The notes: a model not told the origin generated them from the letters alone. 64,000 bases of DNA from JALORV01 sp035429805 (GCA_035429805.1 DAOMFL010000008.1:1-64000), one strand, 5' to 3'; positions 46,337 to 57,331 are shown, counted from the first letter of the stretch. Numbers and translations: made by a program.

Positions 46337-47517
46337 TGCGTCGCCGCGGCCTCCAGCGGCAGCGTTGCCTGCAGCTCGCGGCCGGCGATCATCGTCCGGT
46401 TGCGACCGCCCTTCTTGGCCTGCAGCAGGGCGCGGTCGGCGCGTTGCACGAGTTCGATCGTCGTCTCGTCACCGTCCCAGGTCGCTATGCCTGCCGAGAA
46501 GGACTGGCGGTCCGGCAGCAGCGGCCGCAGCCGGTCGACGAGCTGCGCGGCCTGGTCCGACGAACACGCCGGCAGCACCAGTGTGAATTCTTCGCCGCCG
46601 TAGCGCGCCAGCAGGTCCGTCGGCCGCAGCTGCTTCGCCCAGGCCTGGGCGCCGGCACGCAGCAGGGCGTCCCCGGCGGCGTGGCCACGCCGGTCGTTGT
46701 AGCGCTTGAAGTGGTCGAGGTCGATCATCACCAGCGTCAATGGCTGGCCGCTGCGCCGGGCGCGGGCGAATTCCACCGGCACCGCCTCGTCGAGCGTGCG
46801 CCGGTTGGCGATCCCGGTCAGGCCGTCCTGCTGCGCCAGGCGTGACATACGCTCGATCAGTTCATTGTTGGCGCGCAGCGTGCGCAGCGTCAGCAGCGTC
46901 AGCAGCAGCGCCAGCAGCAACGTCACGACCGAGAAGGCGATCAGTCCGATGCGCGCGGTGGCCTTCGATTCCTCGGCCTGGCGCGCCAGCTCGGAGGCGC
47001 GGTTCTTGGCGTCGGCGACCAGTCCGGTGAGGGCATGCTCGAATTCGTCGATGTCACCGGCGGACGTGACCAGGGCCGCACGTGATATCTGGCCGCCGGA
47101 TTCGCCAAGCGCCGTCGCGTTGCGGCCGATGCGCTCGAGCCGTTGCAGCGAGGTGCGCAGCTGCGCAAGCTGCGCCTTGCGCTCGGCCGGCACGTCGAGT
47201 GCGGCGAGGCGGTCGAGCCGGTCGCGCAGTTCCGCTGTCGTCGTGGCCAGGGTTTCGAGTTCGGCGGCCGAAACCGGCGCGTCGCCGCTGCGTGCCAGCT
47301 GCGACGCATTGCGCGCCTGCCACGTGCGCAGGTCGTTGCTGGCATGCAGCGTCTCGACGGCTGCCTGCGACAGTGACAGCGCGTTCTCGTAACGCGCGTG
47401 CATGCCGGAATCGAGCGACATCGCGCGCAGCGCCAGCACCACGCCGCCGATCATCAGCGCCGCGGCAAAGAGTCCGATCCACAGCTGGCGGACTGAGCCC
47501 CTGGCTTCGTGTTGCAC
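46333..47517 (-). CDS. membrane diguanylate cyclase (GGDEF)
   Basis: A 394-residue protein: N-terminal transmembrane segment (about 13-32), a helical periplasmic region (about 35-185), a second transmembrane segment (about 190-213) and a GGDEF domain with active-site YGGEEF. RPTD five residues before it fits the inhibitory c-di-GMP I-site. It should make c-di-GMP and be product-inhibited. GTG at 47517 has GGAGAG close upstream. It is the first gene of a DGC-creB-creC operon (ATGA overlap with creB), an arrangement linking CreBC to c-di-GMP. Confidence 0.92.
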   Translation of the reverse strand: MQHEARGSVRQLWIGLFAAALMIGGVVLALRAMSLDSGMHARYENALSLSQAAVETLHASNDLRTWQARNASQLARSGDAPVSAAELETLATTTAELRDRLDRLAALDVPAERKAQLAQLRTSLQRLERIGRNATALGESGGQISRAALVTSAGDIDEFEHALTGLVADAKNRASELARQAEESKATARIGLIAFSVVTLLLALLLTLLTLRTLRANNELIERMSRLAQQDGLTGIANRRTLDEAVPVEFARARRSGQPLTLVMIDLDHFKRYNDRRGHAAGDALLRAGAQAWAKQLRPTDLLARYGGEEFTLVLPACSSDQAAQLVDRLRPLLPDRQSFSAGIATWDGDETTIELVQRADRALLQAKKGGRNRTMIAGRELQATLPLEAAATQ

Positions 47518-47622
47518 GCTCTCTCCGTCTTTGAAAGGTGACCGTCTGCGCTGCGTTCGGAGCGGCCATCCCGCCGCGATTCTAGGGTGCTGCGTGCAGC
47601 GGTCGCAGGCTGCGGATGCCCG

Positions 47623-47961
47623 CTAGACGCCCCAGGTGACGTCGACCTTCTTCTTCTGCGCCGCGCGCAGCATTTCGATCAGCGGGAAGGCGCGCTGGCC
47701 GAGGCTGATCGGCGCGGCCGCGGCCGGTTCGTCGGCCCCGCGTCGGTCCTTCTGGTCGGCAGCCGCGGCGGCCGCCTTGATGTCGGCCCTTTCCAGCTCG
47801 ACGGCAGCCACTAAGCGCTGCAGGGCGTCCGGCACCTGCTCGGCCGTGATCACGCCGCGCGCCGCTTCACTGCGGCCGACGATCTCGAATATGCGGCGCG
47901 CGGTTTCGGCGAACATGAATATTTCGCCGGCGGCCTTGGAGCGAAAGACGACAAGGGACAT
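47623..47961 (-). CDS. DUF1840 family protein
   Basis: A 112-residue protein matching DUF1840: MSLVVFRSKAAGEIFMFAE at the start and RAFPLIEMLRAAQKKKVDVTWGV at the end, with a variable middle. Function unknown; the family is typical of beta- and gammaproteobacteria. The ATG at 47961 is the family start, and the longer frame upstream is Arg/Pro-rich noise. It lies alone on the minus strand, 105 bases beyond the start of the diguanylate cyclase gene. Confidence 0.9.
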   Translation of the reverse strand: MSLVVFRSKAAGEIFMFAETARRIFEIVGRSEAARGVITAEQVPDALQRLVAAVELERADIKAAAAAADQKDRRGADEPAAAAPISLGQRAFPLIEMLRAAQKKKVDVTWGV

Positions 47962-48098
47962 GGCAGTGGGGCGGCCGGGGTGTCGGCCGCGGGAGCAAGG
48001 GTCACGCGGCCACGCCCGCCGCGGCCGGCGCCTCGGGCGGTGCGCCCGCGAACGTGCATTGTAGGCGGCGGGTGGCGCTGCAGCCTCCGGGCTGCGGA

Positions 48099-48278
48099 TC
48101 AGTCGTGGTCGATGCGCGCGACGGTGGAACGGACGACCTGGTCGACGTCGCGGCCGTACACCAGCGGCAAGGAAGCGATGACGGCAGCCATGCCCATGAT
48201 GAAGAGCGCACCGTCGCCGAGCGCCAGCGGCAGGCCGGTCAGCAGCAGTGCTGCCATCGGAAAGTGTTCCTTGATCAT
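48099..48278 (-). CDS. small membrane protein, unknown
   Basis: A 59-residue protein with GAGG six bases before its ATG. It has two hydrophobic stretches (FPMAALLLTGLPLAL and LFIMGMAAVIASLPLVYG) and a short charged C-terminus (VDQVVRSTVARIDHD). No family is recognised. The good Shine-Dalgarno and membrane-like composition favour a real gene, but it is short. Confidence 0.5.
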   Translation of the reverse strand: MIKEHFPMAALLLTGLPLALGDGALFIMGMAAVIASLPLVYGRDVDQVVRSTVARIDHD

Positions 48279-48360
48279 CATGCACCTCGCTTTCTGGACG
48301 GCGTCAACGTACGCCGGTCGCGCCGGCCCGGGTACGGAGTAATGCGGCGGCAAAACGCGG

Positions 48361-48431
48361 AATCTCCGACGTCGTAGGAGGACGTCGAAGGCGGGCGTCG
48401 GAAATCCGCCTACAAAGGCGGTCGCTATACT
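48361..48431 (+). promoter_or_regulatory. inverted-repeat cluster and -10 element upstream of thx
   Basis: TCCGACG and CGTCGGA form an inverted repeat around GTCGTAGGAGGACGTC-type sequence, followed by CCGCC/GGCGG (loop TACAAA) and TATACT (48426-48431), a good -10 box 37 bases before the thx start. The -35 is poor. The palindromic part may be a REP-like element or an operator. Confidence 0.35.
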
Positions 48432-48467
48432 TGCCGGTAACTCGAGGACGGCAGGAGACCCGACATC

Positions 48468-48593
48468 ATGGGCAAGGGCGATACCCGCACGCGGCGCGGC
48501 AAGATCTACAACGGCAGCTACGGCAAGAAACGGCCGCATCGGGCGCGCAAGGCCGCCCAGGCGCCGGCGCCGCGGCCGACCAAGGCCCGCTAA
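48468..48593 (+). CDS. 30S ribosomal protein THX
   Basis: A 41-residue highly basic protein, MGKGDTRTRRGKIYNGSYGK at the N-terminus, matching the THX family (known from Thermus 30S subunits and widespread in betaproteobacteria), where it sits in the head of the small subunit. The C-terminus is an Ala/Pro/Lys/Arg extension. AGGAG lies upstream of the ATG and a perfect Rho-independent terminator follows 20 bases after the stop, so it is a single-gene unit. Confidence 0.93.
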   Translation: MGKGDTRTRRGKIYNGSYGKKRPHRARKAAQAPAPRPTKAR

Positions 48594-48612
48594 GGCAGCG
48601 GGTCCACGCGAG

Positions 48613-48636
48613 GAGCCGGGATCCCCGGCTCTTTTT
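48613..48636 (+). terminator. Rho-independent terminator of thx
   Basis: Perfect 8-bp stem GAGCCGGG/CCCGGCTC with an ATC loop, followed directly by TTTTT (48632-48636). Confidence 0.9.
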
Positions 48637-48652
48637 GTTGGCGCAGCCTGAA

Positions 48653-49237
48653 GTGTTCCTGCGGAGCGCCTGTCGAGGCACAGCAGCGCTCGTCCTGCTC
48701 GCGCTGGCTCTGTTCAGCGCGACTCTCTCCGGTTGCAGCGAGCGGCTGGAATGGCGCGAGTTTCGCGCGACCGACGGATATGCCGTGTTGCTGCCAGGCC
48801 GGGCGCAGACCGTGGCCCGTGAGGTCGAATTCGAAGGCCGGCCACTACCGGTGACGATGACGTCGGCCGGCGTCGGGCCCGTGCTCTTTGCCGTCGGAAC
48901 GGCCGTGCTGCCGGCAGCCGTGGCCAATGACGCGGCGGCGCGCGAACGCGTCATCGCGCACTTTCGCGACGGCCTGGTCCGCAATATCGGGGGGACCGTG
49001 ACCTCGACCGGCCCCGCCTCCATGCCGCTGCCGCCTGGTTCTGTCCGTGAGTTGCGTGCGGCACAGAGTGTCGAGGCCCGCGGCCGTGCGGGGCCGGATG
49101 GCCGGGCCGCGCAACTTGCGGCCCGCTTCTTCATCGTCGATGATCGACTTTTCCAGCTGGTGGCCCTCGGCGCCGAAGGCGGCCTCGAGCCGCGGGCGCT
49201 GGAGACCTTCTTCACCTCGTTCCGCCTCACGCCTTAG
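48653..49237 (+). CDS. lipoprotein of unknown function
   Basis: A 194-residue protein (from GTG at 48653) with a hydrophobic signal ending in the lipobox LSGC at about residue 26. The rest is a soluble alpha/beta-looking domain (FRATDGYAVLLPGRAQTVAR, then FFIVDDRLFQLVALG near the end). I recognise no named family. The start is uncertain: two in-frame TTG codons at 48635 and 48638 overlap the thx terminator, and no good Shine-Dalgarno is visible. The aminotransferase gene follows by 10 bases. Confidence 0.7.
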   Translation: MFLRSACRGTAALVLLALALFSATLSGCSERLEWREFRATDGYAVLLPGRAQTVAREVEFEGRPLPVTMTSAGVGPVLFAVGTAVLPAAVANDAAARERVIAHFRDGLVRNIGGTVTSTGPASMPLPPGSVRELRAAQSVEARGRAGPDGRAAQLAARFFIVDDRLFQLVALGAEGGLEPRALETFFTSFRLTP

Positions 49238-49247
49238 GAGACCCTCC

Positions 49248-50582
49248 ATGAAGCTCGAGAACCCCTCGCTCCACGCGGCCACGCTCGACCACTTCTGGAT
49301 GCCGTTCACCGCCAACCGGCAGTTCAAGGCCGCGCCGCGGATGCTTGCCCGCGCCGAAGGGATGTTCTACTGGACCCCCGACGGCCGCGAGGTGCTCGAC
49401 GGCACGGCCGGCCTGTGGTGCGTGAACGCCGGCCACAGCCGCAGGCCGATCGTCGAGGCGGTGCAGAAGCAGGCGGCGACAATGGACTACGCGCCGCCGT
49501 TCAGCATGGCGCACCCCCTCGCGTTCGAGGCCGCCAGCGTGATCGCCCGGCTGGCCCCGGCCGGCATGGAGCGGGTCTTCTTCACCAACTCCGGCTCGGA
49601 GTCGGCCGACACCGCGATCAAAATGGCGCTTGCGTACCACCGCGCGCGCGGCGAGCCCGGCCGCCGCATCGTCATCGGCCGCGAGCGCGGCTATCACGGC
49701 GTCAACATCGGCGGTACGACGGTGGGAGGCATTCCGGGCAACCGCAAGGCGTTCCCGGCGATGATGGCCGGCGTGGACCACATCCGCGCCACCCACGATC
49801 TCGCGCGCAACGCATTCAGCAAGGGACTGCCGGTTCACGGCGCCGAGTTCGCCGACGAACTGGAGCGCCTCGTGGCGTTCCACGACGCCAGCAACATCGC
49901 GGCAGTGATCGTCGAGCCGATGGCGGGTTCGGCCGGCGTGCTGATCCCGCCGCAGGGCTATCTCGAGAAGATCGCCGCCACCTGCCGCAAGCACGGCATC
50001 CTGCTGATCTTCGACGAGGTCATCACCGGCTTCGGCCGCCTCGGCACGCCGTTCGCCGCGCACTACTTCAACATCACACCGGACCTGCTGACCTGTGCCA
50101 AGGCGATCAACAACGCCGCGGTGCCGATGGGGGCGGTGATCGCCAGGAACGAGATCTACGAAACGATCATGAACGCCGCGCCGGAAGGCCAGATCGAGTT
50201 CCTGCACGGCTACACCTACTCGTCGCACCCGCTCGCCTGCGCGGCGCTGCTCGCGACGCAGCAGCTGTATGTCGACGAGCAGCTGTTCGCGCGCGCGCAG
50301 ACCCTGGCGCCCCTATGGGAGGCGGCGCTGCATTCGCTGAAGGGCACGCGGCACGTGATCGACATCCGCAATCTGGGCATGGTGGGTGGTATCGAACTCG
50401 AACCTCGTGCGGGAGCGGCCGGCCGGCGCGGGCTGGAGACGCATGTGAAGTGCTTCGAGGCCGGCGTGCTGGTGCGCTTCACCGGCGACATCCTGGCACT
50501 TTCGCCCCCGCTGATCATCGAGGAAAAACACATCGCGCGCATCGTCGACACGCTGCGGACGGTCCTGACTGCGGTGGAGTAA
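49248..50582 (+). CDS. omega-amino acid:pyruvate aminotransferase
   Basis: A 444-residue class III PLP aminotransferase. The PLP lysine is Lys285 (LTCAKAINNAAVPMGAV), with the upstream Asp in LLIFDEVITGFGR. The N-terminal features (LDHFWMPFTANRQFKAAPRM, GLWCVNAGH) are those of beta-alanine:pyruvate aminotransferases. It would convert beta-alanine to malonate semialdehyde. A TAGGAG Shine-Dalgarno precedes the ATG. The semialdehyde dehydrogenase gene starts 3 bases after its stop, so the two steps are probably co-expressed. Confidence 0.92.
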   Translation: MKLENPSLHAATLDHFWMPFTANRQFKAAPRMLARAEGMFYWTPDGREVLDGTAGLWCVNAGHSRRPIVEAVQKQAATMDYAPPFSMAHPLAFEAASVIARLAPAGMERVFFTNSGSESADTAIKMALAYHRARGEPGRRIVIGRERGYHGVNIGGTTVGGIPGNRKAFPAMMAGVDHIRATHDLARNAFSKGLPVHGAEFADELERLVAFHDASNIAAVIVEPMAGSAGVLIPPQGYLEKIAATCRKHGILLIFDEVITGFGRLGTPFAAHYFNITPDLLTCAKAINNAAVPMGAVIARNEIYETIMNAAPEGQIEFLHGYTYSSHPLACAALLATQQLYVDEQLFARAQTLAPLWEAALHSLKGTRHVIDIRNLGMVGGIELEPRAGAAGRRGLETHVKCFEAGVLVRFTGDILALSPPLIIEEKHIARIVDTLRTVLTAVE

Positions 50583-50585
50583 GAA

Positions 50586-52092
<1,507 letters not shown>

Positions 52093-52103
<11 letters not shown>

Positions 52104-53187
52104 TTGCTGCGCCGCGCGCCGCGAGCACGGGCTGCAGTTCGCCGGCGGCGCGGCGCAGCAACTCGGCGGTCGTGTCCCAGTCGACGCAGGCGTCCGTCAC
52201 CGAGACGCCGTACTTCAGCTGCGTGAGGTCGGCCGGAATCGGCTGGTTGCCGGCATGAAGGTGGCTCTCCAGCATCAGCCCGACGATCGAGCGGTTGCCT
52301 TCCTTGATCTGGTGCACGCAGTCCATGAACACCAGCGGCTGCAGTCCCGGATCCTTCAGCGAGTTGCTGTGGGAGCAGTCGACGACGATATTGGGTGGCA
52401 GCCCGGCCTTCAGCAGCGCCGATTCCGCAAGTCGCACGCTCACCGTGTCGTAGTTGGGACGTCCGCCGCCGCCGCGCAGCACCAGGTGCCCCAGCCGGTT
52501 GCCGCGCGTGCGCACGATCGCGGTGCGGCCATCGGGGCCGATGCCAAGAAAGCTGTGCGGAGAACGCGCGGAACGGATCGCATTGATCGCAACCTCGAGC
52601 CCGCCGTCGGTGCCGTTCTTGAAGCCGACCGACGTGGACAGTCCGCTGGCCATCTCGCGGTGGGTCTGCGATTCGGTCGTGCGGGCACCGATCGCGTACC
52701 AGCTGATCAAATCGGCCAGATACTGGGGCGACAGCGGGTCGAGCGCTTCACTGCCGGTCGGCAGCCCCATGTCCGCGAACGCGAGCAGCAGCCCGCGTGC
52801 CCGCCGCATGCCGGCGCCGATATGGAACGAGTCGTCCATGTCCGGATCGTTGATGAAGCCCTTCCATCCAGTCGCAGTGCGCGGCTTCTCGAAGTAGACG
52901 CGCATCACCAGCAGCAGCGCATCGGCCACCTCGTCGGCCAGCGCGCGCAGGCGCTGCGCATACTCCAGTGCCGCGCGCGGATCGTGGATCGAGCACGGCC
53001 CGACAACGACGAAGAGCCGCGGGTCCTGCCGGTCGAGAATGCGGGTCATCTGGGCGCGGCCGCGGTGCACGGTCCCGGCCGCGGCATCACCCAGCGGCAG
53101 TTCCTGTTTGATCTGCGCCGGAGGAGGCATGTCATCGAAGCCGACGACGTTGAGGTTGTCGGTGGCGGCGGCGTGCGGCATGGGCAT
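52093..53187 (-). CDS. class I 3-deoxy-7-phosphoheptulonate synthase
   Basis: First enzyme of the shikimate pathway, condensing phosphoenolpyruvate and erythrose 4-phosphate. Family motifs: VVGPCSIHD, MRVYFEKPRTATGWKG, SVGFKNGTDG and VDCSHSNSLKD. The ATG at 53187 gives 364 residues, near the usual 350-360 for AroF/G/H. A GTG at 53253 would give 386 and cannot be excluded, since neither has a clear Shine-Dalgarno. Which feedback-regulated isozyme it is cannot be told. The 3' end overlaps mmsA by 11 bases with no room for a terminator. Confidence 0.93.
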
Positions 53188-53306
53188 CGTGAGGCGGTTC
53201 TGCAAGGCGGTCTCGTAAAGATACGGCAACGCGAAAGGGTGTGCGCTGATCACTTAGACTCGGCGCGCGACGGCCGAGCCGTCATTGAACCGCCTCTTTG
53301 GAGTCC

Positions 53307-55565
53307 ATGAATCGCTGCCCGCGCCCCCGCCTCGCCTGGGCACTTCTGTGCCTGATGCTTGCGGGGCTCCCGGCGGCCGCGGCGCAGACGGCCCCGGCAG
53401 AGACGGCGGGTGTGGAGAAGGCCGCCGCGGCGCAGCGGCCACGCATCGGTCTTGTGCTTTCAGGCGGAGGCGCCCGCGGCGCGGCGCACATCGGTGTTCT
53501 CAAAGTGCTCGAGGAACTGCGCGTGCCGGTTGATGTGATCGCGGGCACCAGCATGGGCTCGATCGTCGGCGCCTCCTACGCCACCGGCACCAGCGTCGCG
53601 GAGATGGAGGCGTCGATCAAGTCGATTACGGTCGACAGGCTCTTCACGGACAAGCCGCCGCGCGCCGACCAGACGATGCGGCAGAAAACGGACGACGAGA
53701 CGCCCTTCATCATCCCCGAGCTGGGCGTCGGCAAGGACGGCCTCGTGTTGCCCAAGGGAATTGTCACCGGCGTCGCGCTCGAAGGAGAGCTGCGCCGTCT
53801 GGTGCAGATCGGCAACGCGCGCAGTTTCGACGATCTGCCGATCCCGTTTCGCGCGATCGCGACCGACATCGGCACCGGCGAGATGGTCGTGCTGAAAAGC
53901 GGCAGCGTGGTTCAGGCGATCCGGGCGTCGATGTCGGTGCCCGGAGCGGTGGCCCCGGTGACGATCGGCAGGCGCCAGCTGGTCGACGGCGGGCTGGTGC
54001 GCAATCTGCCGGTCGATATCGCGCGCGAAATGGGGGCGGAGGTCATCATTGCCGTCAACCTCGGCACGCCGCTGCTCAAGCCCGACGAGATCACTTCGGT
54101 GTTCAGCGTGTCGATGCAGATGATCAACATCCTGACCGAGCAGAACGTCAACCGGTCGCTGAAGGAACTGACATCGCGGGACGTGCTGGTCATTCCGGAG
54201 CTCGGCGACTTCTCGTCGGCGGACTTCGACAACCTGATGAAGACCGTTCCGATTGGCGAGGCGGCCGCCAGGAAGGTCGCGGACCAGCTGCGGCGTTACT
54301 CGCTGCCGCCGGAGGACTATGCGGCGCTGCGCCGGCGCCAGGCCGCGCCCGCGGACAAGGGCAGCATCGTGGTCGAGGCGATCAAGGTCGAAGGCACCAA
54401 ACGTGTATCGCCGGAAGTCGTGCTGCAGTCGCTGCAGACGCAGGTGGGTCGTCCGCTCGACCGCGACACGATCGACCTCGACATGCGGCGGGTGTACGGC
54501 CGCGGCGACTTCGAGAATGTCAACTACGCGATCGACGAGATCGACGGCAAGCAGACGCTGGTCGTGCTGGTGAAGGAGAAGCCGGAGCGCGATTACTTCC
54601 GCTTCGGCCTCAGCCTGGATGCCGACCTCGGCAAGCAGTCCAACTTCAATCTCTACGCCTCGTACCGCTCGAAGTGGCTCAACAAGTGGGGCGCGGAATG
54701 GCGCAGCGACCTCGTGCTCGGCACCGACGTGCTGCTCGCTACCGAGTTCTACCAGCCGATCGGGCCGCGTCAGTATTTCTTCGTTCTTCCGCGGCTGCAG
54801 TATTCGATCCAGCCGTGGCGACTGTTCGAAGACACGGTCCAGATTGCCCAATACAAGGACACGGCGGCGATCGCCGAGTTCGATGCCGGCGCGAACATCA
54901 TCGAGTACGGTGACCTCCGACTCGGGGCGAGCTACGGCTACCGCACCTTCGAGCTGCAAAGTGGCGTACCGGCCTTCCCGGCGAGCGCCAGCACCACGAT
55001 CGGCGCCCTGAGCGCGCGGCTGCGGCTCGACCGGCTGGACAGCCTCAATTTCACGCATAGCGGCTTCAAGGTCGACCTGAAGGGGTACTCGTCGCTGAGT
55101 GCGCTCGGTGCCGACGACGAGTACGCGTACTGGACCGGACTCGCGCAGGGGGCCTACACAATCGGACGGCACACGCTCGAAGCCCTGGTGACCGGCGGCA
55201 ACAAGATCGGCGGCAACGATATCCCTGCCTACGACCTCTTCAACCTCGGCGGCTTTCTCTACCTGTCGGGCCTTCAGCGGCAGCAGCTGAAGACACAGGA
55301 CTTCGCCTTCGCCCGGCTGGTGTATCGCACCAAGCTCGCCGACATTCCGCTGTTCGAGGGCGTGTACGCCGGCGCCTCGATCGAAGGCGCGCGACTGAAG
55401 CCGGTGATCCCGGTGTGGCAGGGCGAGCGTGTCGACGGCTATCTCAACGTGCCTGCGGGCTCGGTCTATCTGGGCGTCGACTCGCCGCTGGGACCGCTGT
55501 ACGTCGGTTTCGGCTACGCCAATCGCGACAACCGCGCGATCTACCTGTTCCTGGGACGCCCGTAG
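53307..55565 (+). CDS. patatin-like phospholipase with POTRA and outer-membrane barrel
   Basis: A 752-residue exported protein: signal peptide (about 1-27), patatin domain (about 45-325) with oxyanion loop GGGARG (54-59), nucleophile Ser82 in GTSMGS and catalytic Asp in VDGG (about 225), then a POTRA-like domain (about 355-425) and a C-terminal BamA/surface-antigen-type barrel. This order is that of type Vd autotransporters such as PlpD, which display a lipase at the surface. The ATG at 53307 has GGAG only three bases upstream; a TTG at 53298 is an alternative. It is divergent from the DAHP synthase gene. Confidence 0.93.
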   Translation: MNRCPRPRLAWALLCLMLAGLPAAAAQTAPAETAGVEKAAAAQRPRIGLVLSGGGARGAAHIGVLKVLEELRVPVDVIAGTSMGSIVGASYATGTSVAEMEASIKSITVDRLFTDKPPRADQTMRQKTDDETPFIIPELGVGKDGLVLPKGIVTGVALEGELRRLVQIGNARSFDDLPIPFRAIATDIGTGEMVVLKSGSVVQAIRASMSVPGAVAPVTIGRRQLVDGGLVRNLPVDIAREMGAEVIIAVNLGTPLLKPDEITSVFSVSMQMINILTEQNVNRSLKELTSRDVLVIPELGDFSSADFDNLMKTVPIGEAAARKVADQLRRYSLPPEDYAALRRRQAAPADKGSIVVEAIKVEGTKRVSPEVVLQSLQTQVGRPLDRDTIDLDMRRVYGRGDFENVNYAIDEIDGKQTLVVLVKEKPERDYFRFGLSLDADLGKQSNFNLYASYRSKWLNKWGAEWRSDLVLGTDVLLATEFYQPIGPRQYFFVLPRLQYSIQPWRLFEDTVQIAQYKDTAAIAEFDAGANIIEYGDLRLGASYGYRTFELQSGVPAFPASASTTIGALSARLRLDRLDSLNFTHSGFKVDLKGYSSLSALGADDEYAYWTGLAQGAYTIGRHTLEALVTGGNKIGGNDIPAYDLFNLGGFLYLSGLQRQQLKTQDFAFARLVYRTKLADIPLFEGVYAGASIEGARLKPVIPVWQGERVDGYLNVPAGSVYLGVDSPLGPLYVGFGYANRDNRAIYLFLGRP

Positions 55566-55578
55566 CGTTCCGGCCGGG

Positions 55579-57111
55579 TCAGCTGTCGCGCAACGAGCGT
55601 CGGTACTGGATCGCCTCGGCCACGTGATTCGTGGCCAGGGCTTCGGCCTCGGCCAGGTCGGCAATGGTGCGCGCGACCTTCAGCACACGGTGGTAGGCGC
55701 GGGCGGACCAGCCGAGCCGCACGCTGGCGGCGTGCAGCAGCTTCTGCACCGGCTCGTCCAGCGCACAAGCCTCTTCGAGTTCGGCGCCCTGCAGCTGGTC
55801 GTTGAGCTTGCCCTGGCGCGCGACCGCCCGGTCATAGGCCTTGCGCACCCGCTCGGCGACGAAGCGCGTCGGCTCGCCGTCCGGAAGCGCGGTCATCGTT
55901 TCCTCGGGCAGTGAACTCACTTCGACGCGCATGTCGATGCGGTCGAGCAGCGGACCGGAGATGCGGTCCTGGTAACGCGCGACCAGGTCGGGCGTGCAGC
56001 GGCAGGCAATGGTGGCGTGTCCGAAGTACCCGCACGGGCAGGGATTCATCGCGCCGATCAGCTGAAAGCGGGCCGGATAGTCCACCTGGCGCGCGGCGCG
56101 CGACACAGTGATCTGCCCGGATTCCAGCGGCTGGCGCAGGGTCTCGAGCACGCGCCGCTCGAATTCCGGCAATTCATCGAGGAACAGCACGCCGTGGTGT
56201 GCCAGCGAAATCTCGCCGGGCATCGGCGGCGAGCCCCCGCCGCAAAGCGCCACAGCGCTCGCGGTGTGGTGCGGGGCGCGGAAGATGCGGGTCGCCCAGC
56301 GCTGTGGCGCGAACTGTCCGACCAGGCTCAGTACCGCAGCGGACTCGAGTGCCTCGACCGTGGTCATCGGCGGCAGGATGCCGGCGAAGCGCTGCGCCAG
56401 CATCGTCTTGCCGGTGCCGGGAGGGCCGACCAGCAGCACGCTGTGGCCGCCTGCCGCCGCGATCTCGAGCGCCCGCTTCGCCGCCAGCTGGCCCTTGACG
56501 TCGAACAGATCGGGATAAATTGGGGGCGTCAGCCGCACCATCGCGTGGTGCTCGGCGATCGCGCGTGACCCGGTGTCGCCGGCGTCGGCGCGCAGGTGCT
56601 CGACAACCTGCAGCAGGCTGCGCGCCGGGAAGATCGGGATCCCGCCGACCAGCGCGGCCTCGTCCGCGCTTTCGAGTGGCACGACGAAGCCGCGCCGGGG
56701 ACCGACCGTGTGCTCGGACTTGGATACCGCATAGGCCATCGCCAGCGTGCCGCGCACGGGCCGAAGCTCGCCCGTCAGCGACAGTTCGCCCGCGAACTCG
56801 TACTGGTCGAGCGTCTTTGTCGGCATCTGGCCGGTCGCCGCGAGGATGCCCAGCGCGATCGGCAGGTCGAAGCGCCCGGATTCCTTCGGCAGCTCGGCCG
56901 GCGCCAGGTTCACGGTGATGCGGCGCGCCGGGAAGTCGAAGCGGCTCGTCAGCAGCGCCGCGCGCACCCGTTCGCGCGACTCGCGCACCTCGGTATCCGG
57001 CAGGCCGACGAGGGTGAAGGAGGGCAGGCCGTTGGCAAGATGAACCTCGACCGTCACCTGCGGCGCGTACATGCCGGACAAGCCGCGGGTGCGAACGATG
57101 GCGATCGACAT
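55579..57111 (-). CDS. comM: ComM/YifB family ATPase
   Basis: A 510-residue AAA+ protein with a Lon-protease-like N-terminal domain (about 1-170), a Mg-chelatase-type ATPase core with Walker A GPPGTGKT and Walker B VLFLDELPEF, and a C-terminal helical domain (ARAYHRVLKVARTIADL). ComM is a hexameric helicase that promotes branch migration during natural transformation. NPCPCGYFG and CRCTP form the family cysteine motif. Only 13 bases separate its stop from the convergent patatin gene. With dprA it suggests a competent ancestor or organism. Confidence 0.95.
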   Translation of the reverse strand: MSIAIVRTRGLSGMYAPQVTVEVHLANGLPSFTLVGLPDTEVRESRERVRAALLTSRFDFPARRITVNLAPAELPKESGRFDLPIALGILAATGQMPTKTLDQYEFAGELSLTGELRPVRGTLAMAYAVSKSEHTVGPRRGFVVPLESADEAALVGGIPIFPARSLLQVVEHLRADAGDTGSRAIAEHHAMVRLTPPIYPDLFDVKGQLAAKRALEIAAAGGHSVLLVGPPGTGKTMLAQRFAGILPPMTTVEALESAAVLSLVGQFAPQRWATRIFRAPHHTASAVALCGGGSPPMPGEISLAHHGVLFLDELPEFERRVLETLRQPLESGQITVSRAARQVDYPARFQLIGAMNPCPCGYFGHATIACRCTPDLVARYQDRISGPLLDRIDMRVEVSSLPEETMTALPDGEPTRFVAERVRKAYDRAVARQGKLNDQLQGAELEEACALDEPVQKLLHAASVRLGWSARAYHRVLKVARTIADLAEAEALATNHVAEAIQYRRSLRDS

Positions 57112-57331
57112 GGAAGAGCCTGAGGCAGCGGCGATTCTATCGGCGGCCGAGCGCCGGATCGGTCACCTCCGATGCGCCAAATTGCGGTGCGGTTGGCCAC
57201 CATCCGCACTGCTCGGATGGGCGCCGCGGTGATTGCCGGGCGTCCGGTGGCGATATATGGTGCGTTTGGCCCCGTATTCCGTTGGGCTTTGAGGCCGAGT
57301 CGTGTCACGATTGAAACCCTGACCCATTTTT

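Noticed and set aside
53460..55664. 734-codon minus-strand open frame over the patatin gene
   Set aside because: Shadow frame without motifs; the plus strand encodes the full patatin-barrel protein.
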